Source: Gammaproteobacteria bacterium (GTDB lineage: Bacteria; Pseudomonadota; Gammaproteobacteria; Coxiellales; Coxiellaceae). From it: 34,758 nucleotides of DNA. Position numbers and translations under genes: made by a program. The stretch lies in NCBI GenBank assembly GCA_030425685.1, contig JAUIAD010000030.1:1-34758 (forward strand). Direction: 5' to 3'. The number at the start of each line of letters is the position of its first letter. Position 1 is the stretch's first letter. The notes beneath the pieces were generated by a model that saw nothing but the letters and a program-made list of their open reading frames with translations, was not told the DNA's origin and searched no databases. This document shows, one piece after another, positions 15,543-22,917 of this stretch.

Positions 15543-16868
15543 TTATTCAAATGCTCCGCCGCCGCTGTTTGATAAAGATGTATTGCTAGCGCCATTCGCT
15601 TGTGCACTATTGCTGCTGTCACTACTGGCTGCACTTCGTCGCCTTGTTCCCCACATTGAAGCGGATCGCGCAAAGATGGATTGTGGATCTGTATCATCTG
15701 ATGCTACTGATTTCTTTTTTGCTTTTCTTTCCTTTTTATCTTTTTTAGCAATATCTCCGTGGAAAACGACCATTCGATTACCAGTTAAAAAGCCGTTGGC
15801 ATGGCTTCCATTTGCAGGCACTGAAGAAGATGTAGAGCTAGTCGATGAAGCTTGATGTGCTTGACGTTCTTTTTCTTTTTGCTCTTTATGGTGCAGTAAA
15901 TCATCCCCTTCATCATCACTGCCGGAACCATCTGCATGTAAATCTACTTCTTTATATTCGCTGTTTTTCCGCAAAACGGTGAGAAGTTCTTTTTTTGCAT
16001 TTGACAGTTTTTTTAACTTTCCTCTTTTTATAGAAACAGAACTATGCGACTTTCTTCTGACATAAAATAGCTTGCCAAGTGGCGTGGCTTTATCTAACGC
16101 GATAGTTAACATATTTAATTTATGCAGTTTTTGTTCTTTTGTATCTGTTGGCAAAGCTAATATAATGTTACAAAGTTTAATTTTAAAATGATTGATGTCA
16201 TCTGAATCTGATGGGTCTGCGTGCAGTATTTTCATTATAAATTGGTATGGTAGCCCCGCAAAAATTAATTTTAACGTTAACTCTGCTAGTTTAGTAGAGT
16301 TGAGAGGCTCTTTGAAGGGTTGTATATCTGTTCGGATAAACACTTCTCTAAGAAGCTCATTTATAAAGTTAGGATCAAATAGTCTTCCCTCTAATATACT
16401 TAAAATAAAAATGCTTTTTTTGGTTAGATCTTGTTGTAGAAAAGCAATTTGCATAGGGTTGAGCCTTTCTGAAGAAAGGTTATACATTGCTGATATTAGA
16501 GCGGAAATATCATTGTTGTTATTTTTTTTAAAGTGTATGACTAGCTGCTGAAACGCTTCGAAATTTAAATTTGCCGCCGTCCAGTATAAAGGCGTCTTTC
16601 TAGTTAGCGTATTGATAATCGTCGGATCTGCTTTATGTTCTAAGAGTATCTCAATTATTTCTTTTTGGTCTAATTCGCAGGCAGTATTTAATGCCGTTTG
16701 ATTGTTATTTCCTGTTGCATCGACACGGGCTTTATTTGCAAGCGCGTTTAGGACGTTGTCTATATCCTTTGCTTCTGTTGCTGTTAGTAGTAGCTGGTCG
16801 GCATCGCTGTTGATTGATATGTTGGCTGATCTTTTTTGTTCAGCCTGAGAGCTCTTTCCATTACGCAT
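15543..16868 (-). CDS. Ankyrin-repeat protein, candidate host-directed effector
   Basis: A 441-residue protein with about three ankyrin repeats at residues 23-120. The clearest is QTALNTACELDQKEIIEILL followed by EHKADPTIIN (57-86), then KTPLYWTAANLNFEAFQQLV (91-110). The middle is helical and unassigned. The C-terminal third is disordered: acidic GSDDEGDD, charged KEQKEKERQ, Ser/Thr runs, basic KKDKKERKAKKK, and a Ser/Ala/Asn tail ending SNSGGGAFE. Ankyrin proteins with such tails are common type IV effectors in Legionella and Coxiella, binding host proteins. No signal peptide is present. An AGG precedes the ATG. It is isolated between repeats. Ankyrin identity is good; effector status is inferred. 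Confidence 0.75.
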   Translation of the reverse strand: MRNGKSSQAEQKRSANISINSDADQLLLTATEAKDIDNVLNALANKARVDATGNNNQTALNTACELDQKEIIEILLEHKADPTIINTLTRKTPLYWTAANLNFEAFQQLVIHFKKNNNNDISALISAMYNLSSERLNPMQIAFLQQDLTKKSIFILSILEGRLFDPNFINELLREVFIRTDIQPFKEPLNSTKLAELTLKLIFAGLPYQFIMKILHADPSDSDDINHFKIKLCNIILALPTDTKEQKLHKLNMLTIALDKATPLGKLFYVRRKSHSSVSIKRGKLKKLSNAKKELLTVLRKNSEYKEVDLHADGSGSDDEGDDLLHHKEQKEKERQAHQASSTSSTSSSVPANGSHANGFLTGNRMVVFHGDIAKKDKKERKAKKKSVASDDTDPQSIFARSASMWGTRRRSAASSDSSNSAQANGASNTSLSNSGGGAFE

Positions 16869-16958
16869 GATTATTTACCTACTAGTCATTGTTTGGTTGA
16901 GCTAATTCTACCTCAGTTATATTAAACTGATATTAAATTGCCGGATTTTTTTATGGTC

Positions 16959-17112
16959 CAGGAGTTTCGCACTTTCAGTGCAAATCTCCTTCCTGGTTAT
17001 ATTTCGCCTATGCGAGACTAGCTCGCATGAACGGCGATTCAAGGGGAGAATCCCGATTCTCCCCTTGAAAATCCCCATCGGGATTTGTTTTTTTCGCACA
17101 AGCACGAAACTT
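16959..17112. repeat. Family C multi-hairpin dispersed element, copy 1
   Basis: About 154 bp, sharing near-identity with 21580-21753. It contains GCACTTTCAGTGC, ATGCGAGACTAGCTCGCAT, a 26-bp palindrome AAGGGGAGAATC...(17041-17066), and AATCCCCATCGGGATT. The ends GGAGTTTCGC and about GCACGAAACTT are imperfect inverted matches. It lacks about 18 bp present in copy 2. It resembles a MITE or a structured repeat RNA. It fills most of the 330-bp gap before pyrE, and a 62-codon ORF across it is an artefact. Confidence 0.85.
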
Positions 17113-17198
17113 CTATTATTTACTGGTTAAGGTTGCAGGTTAAATTTTTGACGATTATAATTTTCTGCTATTGGGCACGCCTTGACTAGGGGATATTA

Positions 17199-17840
17199 AT
17201 GCAAGACTACAAGCAATCGTTTATTGAATTTTGTTTACAGTATGACGTTATTCGTTTTGGTGAATTTACGTTAAAGTCTGGTCGCGTCAGTCCGTATTTT
17301 TTTAATGCAGGATTGTTTCAAACGGGCCGGGCATTGGCTAAGTTGGGGGAATATTACGCGCAGGCAATCATAGATTCAGGCGTTGAGTTCGATGTTTTAT
17401 TTGGTCCTGCTTATAAAGGGATTCCTCTGGTTAGTGCAATTGCCATTGCTTTGGCCGATAAGTGTCAATGCGATAAGCCGTATTGTTTTAATCGTAAAGT
17501 GGCGAAAGATCATGGTGAAGGTGGTCATTTAGTAGGTGCGCCGTTGCAAGGGCGCGTGTTAATTACCGATGATGTGATTACAGCGGGTACCGCAATTCGT
17601 CATTCTATGGATATTATTAAAGATAGCGGGGCTGAGTTAGCCGGAGTGGTTGTGTCGATGGATCGCCAGGAGCGTGGCCAGGGCGAGGCTTCGGCTATTC
17701 AAGAAGTTGAGAAAGAATTCGCAGCACCTGTGGTCAGTATTGTTTCTTTATCGGATATTATGCAGTATTTAGAATTGAAGGGTGGTGCAGACGAAACTTT
17801 AGATGCTGTTAAGGCGTATTGGCGTTTGTATGGTTGTTAA
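17199..17840 (+). CDS. pyrE: Orotate phosphoribosyltransferase
   Basis: PyrE condenses orotate with PRPP to form orotidine 5'-monophosphate in pyrimidine synthesis. The 213-residue length equals that of E. coli PyrE, and similarity runs end to end: [45 protein letters not shown], the catalytic loop [11 protein letters not shown], and the PRPP-binding motif [16 protein letters not shown]. The family acts as a dimer with the loop of one subunit reaching the other's site. AGGGGA precedes ATG. No pyrimidine gene is adjacent. A perfect 44-bp inverted repeat starts six bases after the stop. Confidence 0.97.
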   Translation: MQDYKQSFIEFCLQYDVIRFGEFTLKSGRVSPYFFNAGLFQTGRALAKLGEYYAQAIIDSGVEFDVLFGPAYKGIPLVSAIAIALADKCQCDKPYCFNRKVAKDHGEGGHLVGAPLQGRVLITDDVITAGTAIRHSMDIIKDSGAELAGVVVSMDRQERGQGEASAIQEVEKEFAAPVVSIVSLSDIMQYLELKGGADETLDAVKAYWRLYGC

Positions 17841-17846
17841 TATTTA

Positions 17847-17958
17847 TTTCACGCAACGGCGCTAAGGGGACGCAAAGGGCGCAAAGTTTTCGGGCCAGCA
17901 TAAAGCTGACCCCAAAAACTTTGCGCCCTTTGCGTCCCCTTAGCGCCGTTGCGTGAAA
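17847..17958. repeat. Family A perfect 44-bp inverted repeat
   Basis: Arms 17847-17890 and 17915-17958 are perfect reverse complements, and the loop itself contains GGGCCAGC/GCTGACCC. The arm begins TTTCACGCAACGGCGCTAAG. It lies between pyrE and the DAACS symporter gene. This is the best-preserved copy of the family. Confidence 0.95.
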
Positions 17959-18031
17959 CAAAGCAGCACCTTTGCCACAACCCACCCCACATGCTACCAT
18001 CGAACCTCCGAGAAATAGCATGGAGATATGA

Positions 18032-19306
18032 ATGCAGTCAATTAAGCGGCCTTTTTCAGCATGGGTACGATTAGCGGCGTGGAAGAAAATTTTTATTGCT
18101 TTGGTTTTAGGCGTCATCGCTGGACTGGTCTTTGGGCATCGTGTTGATGCGATCAAGCCGATTGGCACACTCTTTATTAATGCTATTCATATGATTGTTA
18201 CCCCCGTCGTCTTTACGGCGATTATTGGTGCCGTTCTTTCTCTTACTGAAGTTAGCAATATTCGTAAATATACGTTGAAGGCTTTTGCTCTATACGCTAT
18301 TTGCATGATGTGCTCTGCTACCATTGGCGTGATGGTGGCTTTGTGGATTGAGCCTGGCGCTCATTTTCACCCGTTGATTGCCTCTACACCTGTTGTTCAT
18401 TTAGCGAAAGCGCCGACGTTTGCGCAAATGCTGCAAAACCTTATTCCTGCTAATCCGGTGGCTTCTTTTGCGCAAGGCAATATTTTACAAATTATTGTTT
18501 TGGCTTTGTTATTTGGTATTGCTATTCGCTTGGTGGGTAAGCCGGCGGAACCGGTTGGGCACTTTTTCTTGTCGTTAAATAAAGTGGTCTTTAAGTTGAC
18601 CGCGATGGTTATTTCGTTTGCGCCTTATGGTATTTTTGCTCTAATTACATGGACGGTTGGGCATTTTGGTTTGCAAGCCATTGCGCCATTATTGAAATTG
18701 GTGGCGACGGTTTACTTAGGTTGTCTGCTCTTTTTGTTAATTGTTTATAGTGGCGGCCTGTTATTATTTTCGAATGTTTCCCCAATTAGGTTCTTTAAAT
18801 CAATGTTGCCAGCGTTACTGTTTGCATTTACCACATCCAGTAGTGCTGCTACCTTGCCGTTAACGATGAAATGTACTGAAGAAGGTTTAGGTTTGCCTAA
18901 CTCGCTAACGCGTTTTTTGCTGCCCTTGGGTGCGAGTTTTAATTTAAATGGCTTGTCTATTTATCTTAGTGTAGCGACTATTTTTGCTGCTAACTTGTAT
19001 GGCATTCACTTAGGCTTGTCGCAGTATTTGACGATTGTGATGACCATTACCTTTACGGCGATGGGCGCAGCCGCAGTGCCGGGCTCGGCGCTTATTGTAA
19101 TGGGAGCGGTTATGAGCTCGGTTGGTATTCCCTTAGGCGCAATAGCGATGATAGCCGGTGTCGATCGATTAAACGATATGATGCAAACCAGCACCAACGT
19201 CGCAGGCGACGCCTTCGTTGCTACGCTTGTTTCGGGTGCCATTCTGCCAGAGGAAAAAGATGTGTTATCTACAACCTCTGCTGACCCGCAAGTCGCAGAA
19301 CAATAA
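18032..19306 (+). CDS. Dicarboxylate/amino acid:cation symporter (DAACS, GltP/DctA family)
   Basis: A 424-residue inner-membrane symporter. Family motifs are present: LGVIAGLVFG in the first helix, the Ser-rich HP1 tip TTSSSAATLPLTM, the TM7 signature as GASFNLNG (300-307; usual NMDG reads NLNG), and TM8 GVDRLNDMMQTSTNVAGD (376-393). In glutamate and aspartate carriers the TM8 position after DMG/DMM is an Arg that grips the substrate's side-chain carboxylate. Here it is Gln385, and Asp382 is kept. This favours a neutral amino acid or another substrate over glutamate. The start is set by GGAGA upstream of ATG. It is preceded by the family A repeat and followed by the convergent DUF378 gene. 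Confidence 0.88.
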   Translation: MQSIKRPFSAWVRLAAWKKIFIALVLGVIAGLVFGHRVDAIKPIGTLFINAIHMIVTPVVFTAIIGAVLSLTEVSNIRKYTLKAFALYAICMMCSATIGVMVALWIEPGAHFHPLIASTPVVHLAKAPTFAQMLQNLIPANPVASFAQGNILQIIVLALLFGIAIRLVGKPAEPVGHFFLSLNKVVFKLTAMVISFAPYGIFALITWTVGHFGLQAIAPLLKLVATVYLGCLLFLLIVYSGGLLLFSNVSPIRFFKSMLPALLFAFTTSSSAATLPLTMKCTEEGLGLPNSLTRFLLPLGASFNLNGLSIYLSVATIFAANLYGIHLGLSQYLTIVMTITFTAMGAAAVPGSALIVMGAVMSSVGIPLGAIAMIAGVDRLNDMMQTSTNVAGDAFVATLVSGAILPEEKDVLSTTSADPQVAEQ

Positions 19307-19401
19307 GGGTGATTTTTTTCGTGCAGACACACTTCTATGCTTTCAGAGCATAGTCGCGTTATCTTCGCAACATCCTGTTATTTATCCTTTTTAGCTGTTT
19401 T

Positions 19402-19617
19402 TTAGCAGTTGCTGCTGCCTTTGCAATTACACAGCTTATAGATCATCCACAATCCACCTAAACCTACTAAGATATAGATGACTTTTGTGACTACTGTAGA
19501 TGCGCCAAAAATGGCTGCCACCAAGTTAAATCCAAAGATTCCGACTAAGCCCCAATTTAGAGCTCCAATAATCACCAGAATGAAGCTAATCCAACATATG
19601 ACCCCCATATTCTTCAT
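19402..19617 (-). CDS. DUF378 family small membrane protein
   Basis: A 71-residue protein with two membrane helices. The sequence LVIIGALNWGLVGIFGFNLV followed by AAIFG and VIYILVGLGGLWMIYKL is characteristic of DUF378 (PF04070). The function of the family is unknown. It ends in a Cys-rich tail, CNCKGSSNC. The start is ATG 19617 because GGGGAG stands seven bases upstream; a GTG at 19632 was rejected. It has its own promoter-like signal. Confidence 0.85.
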   Translation of the reverse strand: MKNMGVICWISFILVIIGALNWGLVGIFGFNLVAAIFGASTVVTKVIYILVGLGGLWMIYKLCNCKGSSNC

Positions 19618-19650
19618 AACTATTCTCCCCACAAATATTGTTTTTGGAAC

Positions 19651-19685
19651 GCAAGAGCGGCGCTCTCGCTAACCTAAGTATAGCA
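19651..19685 (-). promoter_or_regulatory. Extended -10 promoter and hairpin upstream of DUF378
   Basis: On the minus strand, TGCTATACT (19685-19677) is an extended -10 element without a clear -35. Just downstream, GCAAGAGC and GCTCTCGC (19651-19669) form a near-perfect stem in the presumed 5' leader. Confidence 0.4.
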
Positions 19686-19739
19686 CAAATATTGATCACT
19701 CCTGGGGTTTTTTGAAATAAATTATTATTTTTCAGGGTG

Positions 19740-20156
19740 TTACTTTGACTTGCTGGAAATCACTAGCAACAAGCCAATAATGATGGCTGCAAGTATGCTA
19801 AGAAAAGGGAAGGTGATAAAGCCTAGGAGCTTAAAATGGATTTGCGAGCAGTCAGCCCCTTGGCTGCAAAAGCCAATGGGCGAAAAGTTGGGGATCATCT
19901 GCTCAAGATACTGATAGACGGCAAACAGCAGGCCGATAATAGTGAGTGGCAGGGTGTAAATGGCTATTTTTGTATCATCTCGATATGCGGCTATGCCCAG
20001 TATGATCGCCAAAGGGTAAAAGCAAATACGCTGATACCAGCACAGGTGGCAAACCGGTAGCTGTTGGATTTCACTAAAATAGAGTGAAACTAACAGAGCC
20101 GCTAAGGCAATTAACCACGCAAGATAAAGGCTATATTTCTTAACAATGTTTTGCAT
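19740..20156 (-). CDS. DsbB/BdbC-type disulfide bond formation protein
   Basis: This quinone-linked membrane oxidase re-oxidises the periplasmic dithiol oxidase. It has 138 residues and four helices, closer to the short BdbC form than to E. coli DsbB (176 residues). The first pair is C36/C39 in VCHLCWYQRICFYP, which also supplies the conserved WYQR. The second pair is C97/C103 in FCSQGADCSQ, followed by LLGFITFPFLSILA as in BdbC. It begins 15 bp after the DsbA-like gene, so the two form an oxidant-oxidase pair. The gene symbol is left open because both dsbB and bdbC are used. Confidence 0.88.
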   Translation of the reverse strand: MQNIVKKYSLYLAWLIALAALLVSLYFSEIQQLPVCHLCWYQRICFYPLAIILGIAAYRDDTKIAIYTLPLTIIGLLFAVYQYLEQMIPNFSPIGFCSQGADCSQIHFKLLGFITFPFLSILAAIIIGLLLVISSKSK

Positions 20157-20171
20157 AAAACTACTATCTTG

Positions 20172-20831
20172 TTATTTTAGCTCATTAATTATTGCTGTCA
20201 TGCGCTTTTCTGATAAGGGTTGTACCAAGTGACCATTGATATAAATCGATGGTGTTGCCACTTTGCTGTTCATTATTTTTGTTGCTATCGATAAATTATC
20301 AGTCAAGCGCTGGTTATATTTACCTTCTACAATACAGTCACTTAATTTATCCAAATTGGCTTTGGGTACCGAATTTTTAGCAAACTCGATTAATTTAGAG
20401 ACGGTTGCCCAATCTTGATCTTCTGGCGGTTGGTTTTCGTAAACATACTTAACAAATGGGAAGAAATAACTTTTGTCTTGGTGGTAGAGGCACTGAGCAG
20501 CATTCGCTACAGCGGTTGAGCCTGGAATAAAGGATAAGGTGATCATGGTGTACTTGGCTGTGCCGGTGTCGACAAATTTTTTCTTAATCGCTGGGTAAAT
20601 GGTTGTACTATAACGTTTACAGTTAAAACATTTTAAATCTTCAAATGCGACGATATGTATAGGCGCGTCCTTTTTGCCGATGGTAGGCTGATTGGTGGTA
20701 TCAATAGAAACCGCTGGTGGTAATTTTGGTTTTGAGTGAAAAAGGACTAATACGGCAATTACAATAATCGCAATAGCGAGCGTTAAGAAAACTAATAGTT
20801 TAGCTGGTTTTGATTTTTCTTGTTCAGTCAT
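20172..20831 (-). CDS. DsbA/BdbD-like membrane-anchored thiol oxidoreductase
   Basis: A 219-residue thioredoxin-fold protein anchored by one helix (about 11-31, LLVFLTLAIAIIVIAVLVLF), facing the periplasm. The active site is C68-F-N-C71 in FEDLKCFNCKRYS, and the cis-Pro loop is VATPSIYINGHLV. This is the DSBA-like (Thioredoxin_4) family. It catalyses disulfide formation in exported proteins and is recharged by the DsbB-like protein encoded 15 bp downstream. Upstream, 19 bp away, is the persulfide dioxygenase gene, so the three probably form one transcript. Two further cysteines (AAQCLYH, SDCIVE) lie in the helical insertion. Confidence 0.9.
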   Translation of the reverse strand: MTEQEKSKPAKLLVFLTLAIAIIVIAVLVLFHSKPKLPPAVSIDTTNQPTIGKKDAPIHIVAFEDLKCFNCKRYSTTIYPAIKKKFVDTGTAKYTMITLSFIPGSTAVANAAQCLYHQDKSYFFPFVKYVYENQPPEDQDWATVSKLIEFAKNSVPKANLDKLSDCIVEGKYNQRLTDNLSIATKIMNSKVATPSIYINGHLVQPLSEKRMTAIINELK

Positions 20832-20850
20832 TGGCTGCTTACTCTTAAGT

Positions 20851-21534
20851 TTAGATTAGTCCACATTTTAGATTAGCTGGTACAGCAATGTCGATCATTT
20901 TTGGTGGTGATAGCTTTAGATTATTCATTATGTCTATGTATTGTGCTGAAGATTCTACTTGCAGGCGTGGGTTGAATCTTTTTTCCTCACCAATAGAGCT
21001 GACAGTCGTGCCCTTGTAATCATGAGCAGGGTAGACCAGTGTTTCCTCCGGCAGCTTAAGCAGTTTACCAAATATACTGTCGTATTGTTGTAGCGCATCG
21101 CCTTCTTGAAAGTCGGTTCTACCGGTGCCACGAATTAACAGCGTATCGCCAGTAAAAACACGGTCTTGCATTTTAAAGCAAAAGGAATCATTGGTATGAC
21201 CGGGTGTGTAAATGGCTTCTATTTCTAAACCGTCTATTTTTATTTTTTCACCCTCAGTAACGCGGATATTAACGTGTTCGGCTTTTGTATACTCGCCCAT
21301 CACTATTTTGCTGTGGTATTTTTTTTGCAGATCTCCACTTGCGGTCACGTGATCAGCATGGGTATGTGTTTCAATGCTTAATGCTAATTTAAGACCTAGT
21401 TCATTGATAAGTTGCGCATAAAGTGGCATGCGCTCTTGTACGGGATCAATAATGATGCCTTCACGTCCGTAGTCTGATGCGATTAGGTAAGTGTAAGTGC
21501 AAGAGGTGAAGTCAAATAGTTGGCGGAATAGCAT
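20851..21534 (-). CDS. Persulfide dioxygenase-like metallo-beta-lactamase protein (ETHE1/Sdo type)
   Basis: A 227-residue enzyme of the ETHE1-like metallo-beta-lactamase family, which oxidises glutathione persulfide to sulfite using one Fe(II). Metal and fold motifs: THTHADHVTASG (H57, H59, D61, H62), YTPGHTNDS (H113), FTGDTLLIRGTGRTDFQEG (D130) and YPAHDYKG. Human ETHE1 iron ligands H79/H135/D154 align with H57/H113/D130. The conserved C-terminal AVPANLKCGLI also matches. AAGGA precedes ATG. It heads the apparent operon with DsbA- and DsbB-like genes, linking persulfide removal to disulfide formation; the functional link is inferred. A rhodanese domain is absent. Confidence 0.88.
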   Translation of the reverse strand: MLFRQLFDFTSCTYTYLIASDYGREGIIIDPVQERMPLYAQLINELGLKLALSIETHTHADHVTASGDLQKKYHSKIVMGEYTKAEHVNIRVTEGEKIKIDGLEIEAIYTPGHTNDSFCFKMQDRVFTGDTLLIRGTGRTDFQEGDALQQYDSIFGKLLKLPEETLVYPAHDYKGTTVSSIGEEKRFNPRLQVESSAQYIDIMNNLKLSPPKMIDIAVPANLKCGLI

Positions 21535-21579
21535 TAAATAAGTCCTTTTTATAAAACAGTAATAATATCAGTTATTTTA

Positions 21580-21753
21580 CAGGAGTTTCGCACTTTCAGT
21601 GCAAACCTCCTTCCTGGTTATATTTCGCCTATGCGAGACTAGCTCGCATGGACGGCCTGTGCCCGTTAGGGTACGATTCAAGGGGAGAATCCCGATTCTC
21701 CCCTTGAAAATCCCCATCGGGATTTGTGTTGTTCCGCACAAGGGCGAAGCTCC
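21580..21753. repeat. Family C multi-hairpin dispersed element, copy 2
   Basis: About 174 bp, nearly identical to 16959-17112 except for an extra CTGTGCCCGTTAGGGTAC-type segment near 21657. The ends GGAGTTTCGC and GCGAAGCTCC are inverted repeats with one mismatch. The 26-bp palindrome is at 21680-21705. It lies upstream of the persulfide dioxygenase operon and the OMP gene, which diverge from this region. Confidence 0.88.
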
Positions 21754-22120
21754 CATTTTATTTTAAAGCGCGTAAAGACTCTAGTGTTTTATAAATGCTG
21801 GTTTTACTAAGGTTATTATTAGTTTTGCGCAAGTGCGAAAGTTTTTGAGTATTTTGATTAGTTAAATAGATAGTAAAAAATAATACGTTAGAGTGCTTGC
21901 AAATTTGTTACAAAACTTTTGGAACATTAATTGACATTTAAGCAGAGTATTGATAATTTTCAACTCTGATATGGATACCAGCCTTTGGAAATAGTTATTC
22001 CCTTCGTTTAGGTTTTTAAAAATGGAAAATGGGATTGTTTAACGTTAATGCAGTTTGTTATTAGCGGCATGACAATCATAAATAACGTTATTTTACTATA
22101 GTATATTAAAGGAACATAAA
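21754..22120 (+). promoter_or_regulatory. Upstream region of the outer-membrane protein gene
   Basis: This 367-bp gene-free AT-rich stretch contains TTGACA (21931-21936) with GATAAT (21952-21957) 15 bp downstream, a candidate sigma-70 promoter. A second TATAGT-like -10 lies near 22099, close to the AAAGGA ribosome-binding site. No ORF or further repeat was seen. Confidence 0.35.
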
Positions 22121-22819
22121 ATGATGAAGAAAACAACCATAGCTGCTCTTGCAGCTGCTACACTTGCTGTTGGCGCAACTGCTTTTGCAGGTGGTCCTGA
22201 TCAAGTAGCGCAAACTCCTGCACCGACATATGCGGGTGCTTATATTGAAGGTGCGCTAGGTGTTGATTGGGAAAGTTTAAAAAATGAAACTGTGACTAAC
22301 GGTTTACTTCCACCAACTTTCGCTACTTTTTCACCAAAAGATAAAGCAGGCTTTGCTGCACGTGTTGCGGTAGGTTATGACTTTAATCAATACGTTGGTG
22401 TTGTTGTTGGTTTTAATCACTACCATTCTTACAAGTATGATGTTGCTGGTGCAGTTGCAGCCGGTGGTGCTGCAAGCACGCCTTTTGCGCTTACCAATGT
22501 GAAAAGAAGAATTTACACCTTTGACGCTATGGTTAAAGGCATGTATCCGATTAACCAACAGTTCTTCGTATTTGCTGAAGCCGGTGGTGCTTACGTCAAT
22601 ATGAAATACTCTCAAGCTGTTCCAGCTACTACTATTACAACTAGCTCAAGCGATTGCATTCGTCCTAAAGTTGGTGGTGGTGTTGGTTACCGCGTTAACT
22701 CTCACGTTACTGTTGATGCTACTTACACTCATGTGTTCCGTAAAGGTCACTTGGTTGATGGCAACAACTACTTCCCAGGCTTAAACGCTGGTTTGGTGGG
22801 TGTTTCTTACAAATTCTAA
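22121..22819 (+). CDS. Outer-membrane beta-barrel protein (OMP_b-brl/OmpA-like fold)
   Basis: A 232-residue exported protein. The signal peptide is clear (MMKKTTIAALAAATLAVGAT, cleavage near AFA-GG). The mature part has alternating-residue strands suited to an eight-stranded barrel (GAYIEGALGVDW, FAARVAVGYDF, YVGVVVGFNHY, RIYTFDAMVKGMYP, FFVFAEAGGAYVNM, VGGGVGYRV, VTVDATYTHV) and ends in LVGVSYKF, with the C-terminal Phe recognised by the BAM machinery. There is no OmpA peptidoglycan-binding domain. Val/Ala/Gly-rich composition and the strong terminator after the gene suggest high expression. It stands alone. The role may be structural or adhesive; no substrate is implied. Confidence 0.85.
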   Translation: MMKKTTIAALAAATLAVGATAFAGGPDQVAQTPAPTYAGAYIEGALGVDWESLKNETVTNGLLPPTFATFSPKDKAGFAARVAVGYDFNQYVGVVVGFNHYHSYKYDVAGAVAAGGAASTPFALTNVKRRIYTFDAMVKGMYPINQQFFVFAEAGGAYVNMKYSQAVPATTITTSSSDCIRPKVGGGVGYRVNSHVTVDATYTHVFRKGHLVDGNNYFPGLNAGLVGVSYKF

Positions 22820-22836
22820 TCTTTGATTAGTGTTGT

Positions 22837-22866
22837 AAAAAAGGGAGCCTCGGCTCCCTTTTTTTA
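22837..22866 (+). terminator. Intrinsic terminator of the OMP gene
   Basis: AAGGGAGCC (22841-22849) pairs with GGCTCCCTT (22852-22860), flanked by AAAA upstream and a run of T downstream. It is a textbook Rho-independent terminator 20 bp after the stop codon. Confidence 0.9.
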
Positions 22867-22875
22867 TTGCATATT

Positions 22876-22900
22876 GTAGGGCCGCAGCATGCTGCGCCCG
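22876..22900. repeat. Family B REP-like palindrome, single copy
   Basis: GTAGGGCCGCAGCATGCTGC followed by GCCCG carries the GCAGCATGCTGC core. It lies between the convergent OMP gene and the TraI_2-like gene. Confidence 0.75.
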
Positions 22901-22917
22901 TTAACATCCGCACTAAA

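Noticed and set aside
16917-17105. 62-codon ORF across family C copy 1
   Set aside because: It is a translation of the dispersed element, and copy 2 has no matching frame because of its extra segment.
17809-18168. Minus-strand ORF between pyrE and the symporter gene
   Set aside because: It runs through the 44-bp inverted repeat and the symporter's opening codons and has no protein-like character.
19335-19353. CTATGCT/AGCATAG hairpin after the DAACS gene as a terminator
   Set aside because: It has only a 7-bp stem and no T run, so it is not supported as an intrinsic terminator.
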